Of a stretch of DNA of 17,849 nt, positions 13,911 to 17,849 are shown one piece after another. Source of the stretch: QHBQ01 sp038230695 (GTDB taxonomy: Bacteria; Chloroflexota; Chloroflexia; QHBQ01). Position 1 is the first letter of the stretch. Each line of letters opens with the position of its first letter. The DNA lies in contig JBBRMT010000083.1 of assembly GCA_038230695.1 (NCBI GenBank), forward strand, positions 1 to 17,849. The letters run 5' to 3'. Under the pieces are notes generated by a model that was not told the origin of the DNA, made no database searches, and was given only the letters and a program-made list of their open reading frames with translations. A program made the translations under genes and the position numbers.

Positions 13911-15071
13911 ATGCACAGCGTTGAGATACAGGCACAGACAATCGAGGAAGCGGTGCGCCTTGCGCTAGAGCAACTGGGCCGCACCCGCAATGAAGTCAAT
14001 ATCGAGGTTCTGAGCGGTGGCCGCGATGACGACGATGAGGCGCTGGTCAGGGTTAGTATCAAGCCGGAAATACTGGCCCGCATCCAGGCGGCGGGGTCGC
14101 GTCCGGCAGCCACGCCAGGGGTGGCTGGCATTGCCGAGGTTGCTCCTTCAGCCGAGGGTGGGCGACGAGGGCCAGTATATGGCACACCCGCGCCTGCCGC
14201 TGCTGTAGGTGGGCGCTTCCCCACCCCACAGACGGCGCGGGCCTGGGGTACTGGTCAACGCCGCGACGATCGCGGTCCTGACCGGGGACGCAGCGGTGGT
14301 GGCGGTGGTGGCGGCTTCGGACGCGGGCGCGATGATCGGCGCAGCGGTGGCGGCGGTGGCGGCTTTGGGCGTGGGCGAGAAGAGCAGCGCGGCGGCTACC
14401 ACAACGACTTCCATGCCGACTTCCGCAGCGTGGCCCAGGCCACCCTGGCCGAGTATGAGAACGAAGCCGCGCAAATGGCAGGCGAGATGCTCGAAGATAT
14501 GCTCGACCTGCTCGACATCCCGGCTAAGGTGGCGCAGCGCGATAGCAAGCAAGAAACCCCTGAAGGATTGGCCGACCCCAAGACCCTGGTGCTTGAAGTG
14601 TTCGAGGTGGACAATGCCGACAAAGGCTTGCTCATCGGCAAGCATGGCGACAACCTCAGCGCCCTGCAATTTGTGCTGAACGTAATGCTGCACAAGAAGC
14701 TGAAGGGCTGGGATCGGGTGGTGATTGATGTGGATGGCTATCGCGTGCGCCGCACCGAGCAGCTTGCCAACATCGCCCTGCGCCTGGCCGCACAGGTGAT
14801 GGAGAGTGGCGAAGCCCACGAGATGGAGCCGCTGCCACCCGCCGAACGGCGCGTGGTTCACCTCGCCTTGCAAGAACACGCCACTGTCTACACCGAAAGC
14901 ACTGGCGAAGGCAAGGAGCGGCGGGTGGTAATCATGCTCAAGGGTGAGGATTACGTGCCGCATGGCGAGGCTGCCGCTATCGAAGGCTTTGTGGATACTG
15001 GCGACTATAGCAACAGCGATGAAACCCTGGCCGAACCCGACGAGGAACCGGCCCAGGCGCAAGCTAGCTAG
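13911..15071 (+). CDS. jag: RNA-binding protein Jag/KhpB with internal RGG-like block
   Basis: A 386-residue cytoplasmic RNA-binding protein. Residues 1-56 form the Jag N-terminal domain (VEIQAQTIEEAVRLALEQLG). A disordered Ala/Pro/Gly linker contains an Arg-Gly block (about 116-162) with two copies of SGGGGGGFGRGRxx. A KH domain follows (about 225-275) with GKHG at 243-246 in LIGKHGDNLSALQF. The R3H domain covers about 279-343, with R313-x3-H317. The tail is acidic. Jag/KhpB normally has 200-330 residues; the extra length is the Gly-rich insert. It binds small and messenger RNAs with KhpA and affects cell division and envelope synthesis in Firmicutes. AAGGGAAGAAG precedes the ATG. Its place after yidC is conserved, and a strong terminator follows. 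Confidence 0.94.
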   Translation: MHSVEIQAQTIEEAVRLALEQLGRTRNEVNIEVLSGGRDDDDEALVRVSIKPEILARIQAAGSRPAATPGVAGIAEVAPSAEGGRRGPVYGTPAPAAAVGGRFPTPQTARAWGTGQRRDDRGPDRGRSGGGGGGGFGRGRDDRRSGGGGGGFGRGREEQRGGYHNDFHADFRSVAQATLAEYENEAAQMAGEMLEDMLDLLDIPAKVAQRDSKQETPEGLADPKTLVLEVFEVDNADKGLLIGKHGDNLSALQFVLNVMLHKKLKGWDRVVIDVDGYRVRRTEQLANIALRLAAQVMESGEAHEMEPLPPAERRVVHLALQEHATVYTESTGEGKERRVVIMLKGEDYVPHGEAAAIEGFVDTGDYSNSDETLAEPDEEPAQAQAS

Positions 15072-15077
15072 TATTGT

Positions 15078-15109
15078 GGGCGCATCTCCGGGATGCGCCC
15101 TCTTTTTTT
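15078..15109 (+). terminator. Rho-independent terminator of jag
   Basis: GGGCGCATC (15078-15086), a 5-nt loop, GATGCGCCC (15092-15100), then TCTTTTTTT. A textbook intrinsic terminator 7 bp past the stop. It also rules out the in-frame ATG at 15093 as the kinase start. Confidence 0.92.
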
Positions 15110-15164
15110 ATTACCTTTACGCTCCAGTCAAGAGCCGTGGGAGACTTCCACTAACTTAAAACTA

Positions 15165-16337
15165 ATGATAGATTACCTCGTCATCGGCCATATCAGCAAG
15201 GACATTCTGCCCGACGGTGATTATCGGCTGGGCGGCACTGTGTTGTACGCCGCGTTGGCCGCCCGCAACCTGGGCAAGCGGGTGGGCCTGCTGACTCGCA
15301 CCGCGACTGGCGATGCGGAGTTCGACCGACGGTTGCGCGAGGCGTTGCCCGGCATCGAGGTAATCAAGCAGCCCGGCGCGGCGACCACCACCTTCGAGAA
15401 CGTCTACGATGGGAGCAGCCGCCAGCAATATCTGCACGCCTGGGCCTGGCCGCTCAACCTCAAGCTACTGCCCGCATCCTGGCGACAGGCCCCGATTATT
15501 CACCTTGCGCCAGTTGCCCGCGAGATCGCCGAAGCGGAGGCAATCGCTCTATTGCAGGAGCGACAGGGCGGCTTGTGCGGTATCACCCCGCAGGGTTGGC
15601 TGCGCGAGTGGCGCGACGATGGCGGCAAGGTCTTCTTCCACCCCTGGGAGGCCGCCGCGCAAATCCTGCCTCTGGCGCACGCGATTATCTTCAGCGAGGA
15701 GGATGTTGCCGCCGCACCGGAAGTGGGCGCAGAGTTCATCCGCCTTACCCCCACTGCCGCTGTCACCCTCGGTGAACGCGGCGCGGTGATACATCAGCAT
15801 GGCAGCGTGGCGGTGGAGCAACCCGGCTTCAAGGCAAATCAAGTTGACCCTACTGGCGCGGGCGATGTCTTTGCCGCTGCCTTCCTCTGCGCCCTGCACG
15901 ATAGTGGCGATTTGGCTGCCGCTGCTCGCTTCGCCTGCGCTGCGGGTGCGCTAACCGTGGAGCAGGCTGGGCTAGCCAGCGTGCCAACCCGCGCCCAAAT
16001 TATCAAGCGTCTAAATGAAAGAGCAGAGTTATGTATAAAGGTAAAGGAGGCAATCATGTTCGTTCGCATTGGCATCCACCATCCGCGTGAGGGCAAAGAA
16101 CAAATCCTGATTGACGCGATGGACCACATCGCGGAAGTAATTAAGGGCTACGGGGGGCTGCAGCAAGTCTATTCCCTACGCGACGAGCGCAACGGCACCA
16201 TAATCGGGCTGGCGATCTGGGACTCGTGGGAAGCGTTTGCTGCCTCTGTACCGGCAATATTGCCCCTGCTGGAGGAAGCCGACTTCGAGGATTGGCTAAC
16301 CACCCCTATTGAAGCTTACGATCTTGACGAAGTTTAG
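15165..16337 (+). CDS. PfkB-type carbohydrate kinase fused in frame to a monooxygenase-like (ABM) domain
   Basis: 390 residues from ATG at 15165. Residues 1-290 are a PfkB/ribokinase-family kinase: IGHISKDIL and RLGGTVLYAALAARNLG near the N-terminus, VTLGERGAVI (200-209) and the signature DPTGAGDVFAAAF at 228-240, with D234 as the expected catalytic base. The sugar or nucleoside substrate is not predictable. The frame then passes without a stop through KVKEA, which is encoded by AAAGGAGG, into residues 298-390, a dimeric alpha/beta-barrel domain like antibiotic-biosynthesis monooxygenases. The ATG at 15165 is preferred because the earlier one lies inside the jag terminator; no strong ribosome site is near it. 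The fusion looks like a lost kinase stop codon. Part of the kinase 3' end is duplicated 664 bp downstream. Confidence 0.82.
   Translation: MIDYLVIGHISKDILPDGDYRLGGTVLYAALAARNLGKRVGLLTRTATGDAEFDRRLREALPGIEVIKQPGAATTTFENVYDGSSRQQYLHAWAWPLNLKLLPASWRQAPIIHLAPVAREIAEAEAIALLQERQGGLCGITPQGWLREWRDDGGKVFFHPWEAAAQILPLAHAIIFSEEDVAAAPEVGAEFIRLTPTAAVTLGERGAVIHQHGSVAVEQPGFKANQVDPTGAGDVFAAAFLCALHDSGDLAAAARFACAAGALTVEQAGLASVPTRAQIIKRLNERAELCIKVKEAIMFVRIGIHHPREGKEQILIDAMDHIAEVIKGYGGLQQVYSLRDERNGTIIGLAIWDSWEAFAASVPAILPLLEEADFEDWLTTPIEAYDLDEV
16043..16058 (+). promoter_or_regulatory. Internal ribosome binding site and start codon inside the fusion gene
   Basis: AAAGGAGG (16043-16050) with 5-nt spacing to ATG (16056) is one of the two best ribosome sites in the window, yet lies inside an open frame. 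It marks the original start of the small monooxygenase-like gene. Confidence 0.7.
16056..16337 (+). CDS. Monooxygenase-like (ABM fold) protein, likely also made from an internal start
   Basis: A 93-residue product starting MFVRIGIHHPREGKEQ, in the same frame as the upstream kinase. It resembles the ABM/dimeric alpha-beta barrel superfamily: an opening strand, then a helix (EQILIDAMDHIAEVIKGYGG), two strands (LQQVYSLRDE, TIIGLAIWDSWEAF) and a closing helix. Such proteins are usually free-standing at 90-110 residues, and the Shine-Dalgarno is excellent, so separate translation is likely. Members include oxygenases, heme-degrading enzymes and proteins of unknown function; I cannot choose. Confidence 0.6.
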   Translation: MFVRIGIHHPREGKEQILIDAMDHIAEVIKGYGGLQQVYSLRDERNGTIIGLAIWDSWEAFAASVPAILPLLEEADFEDWLTTPIEAYDLDEV

Positions 16338-16551
16338 CCCCCAAACCCTGCAATAGGTGTTGGAATCAAGGCGGGTACCGAACAGTGCGGAAAACGCGGA
16401 GCTAGTGGGGCGAGATTGATGTCGCCGATAGGCATTAGTGCTGGGCGAGAGGGCGAATGCAACCCGCAGTAAAGCACCCTCTATGTCTAGGTTCGATTTA
16501 GCAGTCATCATCTGAACCTAACCCCTTGCCGCTCTCATTGTTCACATCCCC

Positions 16552-16797
16552 ATGCAACCCGCCGTAGTCATGGATGCCGCCGTTGCCGCCCGCTTTGCCT
16601 GCGCCGCTGGGGTGCTGACTGTAGAGCGGGCTGGGCTAGCCAGCGTGCCGACCCGCGCCCAAATCATCAAGCGTCTAAATGAAAGAGCAGAGTTATGTAA
16701 TGCCCGCTTGACTCCGGGTGTGGTTCATCAAATTGCAAAACGTGGCTGGTGTAGGGGTGGGCTGCGCGCACCCTGGTGCGCGATTGCAAAACTGTGA
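16552..16797 (+). pseudogene. Diverged duplicate of the PfkB kinase 3' end
   Basis: Bases 16573-16699 align without gaps to 15909-16035 in the upstream kinase gene (constant offset 664; about 108 of 127 identical by hand count). The encoded segment keeps ARFACAAG, AGLASVPTRAQIIKRLNERA and EL. Similarity stops at GAGTTATGTA, exactly where the kinase homology ends. The remaining open frame (82 codons from an ATG with no ribosome site, ending in CAIAKL) has no family resemblance. Only the last 42 or so kinase residues are present, without the DPTGAGD motif, so it cannot be an active kinase. Differences are concentrated in the 5' part and mostly synonymous, suggesting descent from a once-functional paralogue. 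Confidence 0.8.
16751..16783. repeat. Palindromic intergenic repeat with strong hairpin
   Basis: GTAGGGGTGGGC followed by CGCGCACC, CT, GGTGCGCG (16765-16782), a perfect 8-bp stem on a 2-nt centre. The GTAGGGG start matches the other repeats; the stem sequence is a different subtype. It follows the kinase fragment and could terminate transcription from the fusion gene. Confidence 0.6.
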
Positions 16798-16807
16798 AAT
16801 ACCCCTC

Positions 16808-16836
16808 TTGACTCCCCGACCATTTAGTGCTACTGT
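16808..16836 (+). promoter_or_regulatory. Candidate promoter of the Cys-rich Tat protein
   Basis: TTGACT (16808-16813), 17 bp, TACTGT (16831-16836). The start near 16843 gives a leader of about 70 nt to the ATG at 16916, which has GAGAGGGATGAG upstream. The -10 match is only moderate. Confidence 0.45.
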
Positions 16837-16915
16837 ATCATCAGAGACGCAGGAAGCGGCTACTCTATACCCGGCTTAGTTTGTTGCCCCTTGTGGGCAA
16901 GAGAGGGATGAGACC

Positions 16916-17347
16916 ATGCCAGCAGAAGATCGAACCAGGTTGCTTGCTGAGGGGATTGCCAGAGCGATTGACCGGCGGGCTTTTCTCAAACAAGCCAGCA
17001 CGACTGTATTTGCGCTTATTGCCGCGCTCGTGCTGGGGCGCTTGAGTGAAGGCAAGGCGCTGGCCGACGATAATGGCTGTAGCTGCTCCCCACCCGGACC
17101 CTACTGCAGCAATTGCCGTGGCGCAGATTGCTATATGCACGATGGTTATATGTGTTATATAAACCGTGACTACTATCCAACTGGCTGCTGGAGCAGCTAC
17201 TGCAACGGTCGAGGTCGCGCCCCTGGCTATTATATGTGCTGCGATTGCTTCTGCAATGGCGGTAGCATGAGCTGTGGCTGCCGCGACTTCCGTACCGTTG
17301 GCCCCCCAGTCACCCATCCGACACATGGCGTAAATAGCGCCAGCTAG
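16916..17347 (+). CDS. Small Tat-exported cysteine-rich protein
   Basis: A 143-residue protein. The N-terminus carries a twin-arginine signal: RRAFLK at 20-25, a hydrophobic core (VFALIAALVL) and a likely cleavage site after ALA (48-50). The mature part of about 93 residues has 14 cysteines (55, 57, 64, 67, 72, 80, 91, 96, 108, 109, 111, 113, 120, 122), many Tyr and Gly, and segments PGYYMCCDCFCNGG and SMSCGC; it ends in a Thr/His/Pro-rich tail. Tat export implies folding, possibly with a cofactor or disulphides, before transport. The pattern (Tat signal, short Cys-packed body) recalls the light chain of methylamine dehydrogenase, but length and Trp positions do not let me assign that. No partner gene is visible. 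Function unknown. Confidence 0.72.
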   Translation: MPAEDRTRLLAEGIARAIDRRAFLKQASTTVFALIAALVLGRLSEGKALADDNGCSCSPPGPYCSNCRGADCYMHDGYMCYINRDYYPTGCWSSYCNGRGRAPGYYMCCDCFCNGGSMSCGCRDFRTVGPPVTHPTHGVNSAS

Positions 17348-17446
17348 CCACAGCGCCATGATGCAAACCGCCTTCGCTCGACGGGAAACCGCTGGGCGAG
17401 GGCGATTTGTGGTGCAACCCCTGCAAACCTGCGCTATATTTAGGTG

Positions 17447-17452
17447 TATAAT
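17447..17452 (+). promoter_or_regulatory. Possible -10 box for the last gene
   Basis: A perfect TATAAT in an AT-rich stretch 67 bp before the GTG start at 17519. No convincing -35 sits at the expected distance (CTGCAA at 17421 would need a 20-bp spacer), so this is tentative. Confidence 0.3.
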
Positions 17453-17518
17453 ATAAAACATCCATCGGCACAAAACGACCTGTCGCCCAATCTATGAATA
17501 ACCGAGGGAGATTAAGCC

Positions 17519-17849
17519 GTGCAACCAGCAAGTAGCAGACCGCCGAGCGACTTCATCAGTGACCCACAGTATAAGCAGTTCCTCGCATGGAAGGAACAAA
17601 GCGATAGCCAGCCGCTCACCGATGGAGCTACTGACCCACAATACAGGCTATTCCAACAGTTCCAGCAATGGCAGCAAGCGCAACCGCAGCAGCAGAAAGA
17701 GGATCAGCAACAGAAGGAACAATTACTAAGTAAGCTGCAATCCCAGCTAGAGCAGATACAACAGCAACGCACCCTTCCCCCCGCGCAGCCGCAACCACGC
17801 CCAAAACCTACTGCCGACCCATATAAGCAGATCATGACGATGACGCAGA
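17519..17849 (+). CDS. Glutamine-rich hypothetical protein, 5' part (3' end outside window)
   Basis: Open from GTG at 17519 to the window end, 110 codons, starting MQPASSRPPSDFISDPQYKQ. GGGAG lies about 9 nt before the GTG. There is no signal peptide or membrane segment in the visible part. It has repeated DPQY units: SDPQYKQFLAWKE (about 14-26), TDPQYRLFQQFQQW (about 38-51) and ADPYKQI (about 99-105), separated by Gln-rich, coiled-coil-like sequence (QQQKEDQQQKEQLLSKLQSQLEQIQQQ) and a Pro-rich stretch. I do not recognise the family. High Gln and Pro content suggests a flexible scaffold or adaptor that continues into another domain. Confidence 0.7.
   Translation, partial: MQPASSRPPSDFISDPQYKQFLAWKEQSDSQPLTDGATDPQYRLFQQFQQWQQAQPQQQKEDQQQKEQLLSKLQSQLEQIQQQRTLPPAQPQPRPKPTADPYKQIMTMTQ

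Larger units (their letters stand above)
16338..16915. other. Intergenic region with repeat remnants and a duplicated kinase fragment
   Basis: 578 bp holding, in order: a partial palindromic repeat (16451-16467, GGGCGAATGCAACCCGC); a 7-bp inverted repeat TAGGTTC/GAACCTA (16488-16520); the kinase 3' fragment (16573-16699); a palindromic repeat (16751-16783); and a promoter (16808-16836). No intact gene is supported. Confidence 0.65.

Noticed and set aside
14148..15062. A 304-codon minus-strand open frame opposite jag
   Set aside because: It mirrors the Jag coding strand. The KH and R3H motifs on the plus strand explain the region, and His/Val/Gly-rich composition is typical of antisense frames.
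15093..15164. Upstream start of the kinase at 15093
   Set aside because: This ATG is inside the jag terminator stem, and the residues before MIDYLVIG do not look like a kinase N-terminus.

Overview
The window reads as a chromosomal segment of a free-living, moderately GC-rich bacterium, most likely a member of the Chloroflexota. The pointers are the S-layer homology protein at 4.9-6.4 kb, whose SLH repeats carry the cysteine-containing inserts common in that phylum, the rpmH-rnpA-yidD-yidC-jag order, and many short palindromic repeats between genes. No marker gene settles the phylum, so this assignment is an inference. I found no rRNA, tRNA, CRISPR array, transposase or phage gene.

Layout. 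(1) 1-842, minus: 5' part of prkA, a serine protein kinase, behind a long leader. (2) 1367-3082: a metallo-beta-lactamase-fold hydrolase (minus) and a short-chain dehydrogenase (plus), divergent from two well-formed promoters. (3) 3193-4689: obg/cgtA. (4) 4.7-7.1 kb: an apparently AT-richer two-gene islet with a secreted SLH-domain protein and a lipoprotein. The SLH protein's signal peptide is separated from its body by a 10-base C tract that puts them out of frame. (5) 11440-7264, minus: cupin, a RelA/SpoT-type alarmone enzyme, and lgt, in one direction. (6) 11729-15071, plus: rpmH, rnpA, yidD, yidC and jag, the ribosome/RNase P/membrane-insertion cluster, ending in a strong terminator. Regions 5 and 6 diverge from back-to-back promoters whose -35 boxes form one inverted repeat. 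(7) 15165-16337: a PfkB-type sugar kinase read in frame into a small monooxygenase-like domain that has its own Shine-Dalgarno and start. A diverged copy of the kinase 3' end lies 664 bp downstream. (8) 16916-17849: a Tat-exported protein with 14 cysteines, and the start of a glutamine-rich protein.

The genes largely concern growth control and envelope biogenesis: alarmone metabolism next to ribosomal protein L34 and RNase P, YidC/YidD membrane insertion, Lgt lipoprotein maturation beside a lipoprotein gene, and Obg, a GTPase linked to ribosome assembly and ppGpp. Several housekeeping proteins carry unusual low-complexity regions (Lgt C-terminal tail, YidC Ser/Asn/Gly tail, an RGG-like block inside Jag). 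Intergenic space holds two repeat types: palindromes of the form GTAGGGGCG...CGCCC, and 7-bp-period repeats.

I see no defence cassette or other clear new multi-gene system. The strongest leads are the poly-C switch or error in the SLH gene, the RSH enzyme combining an intact-looking hydrolase with an EXDD synthetase motif, the shared divergent promoter, and the kinase fusion with its duplicated 3' fragment.
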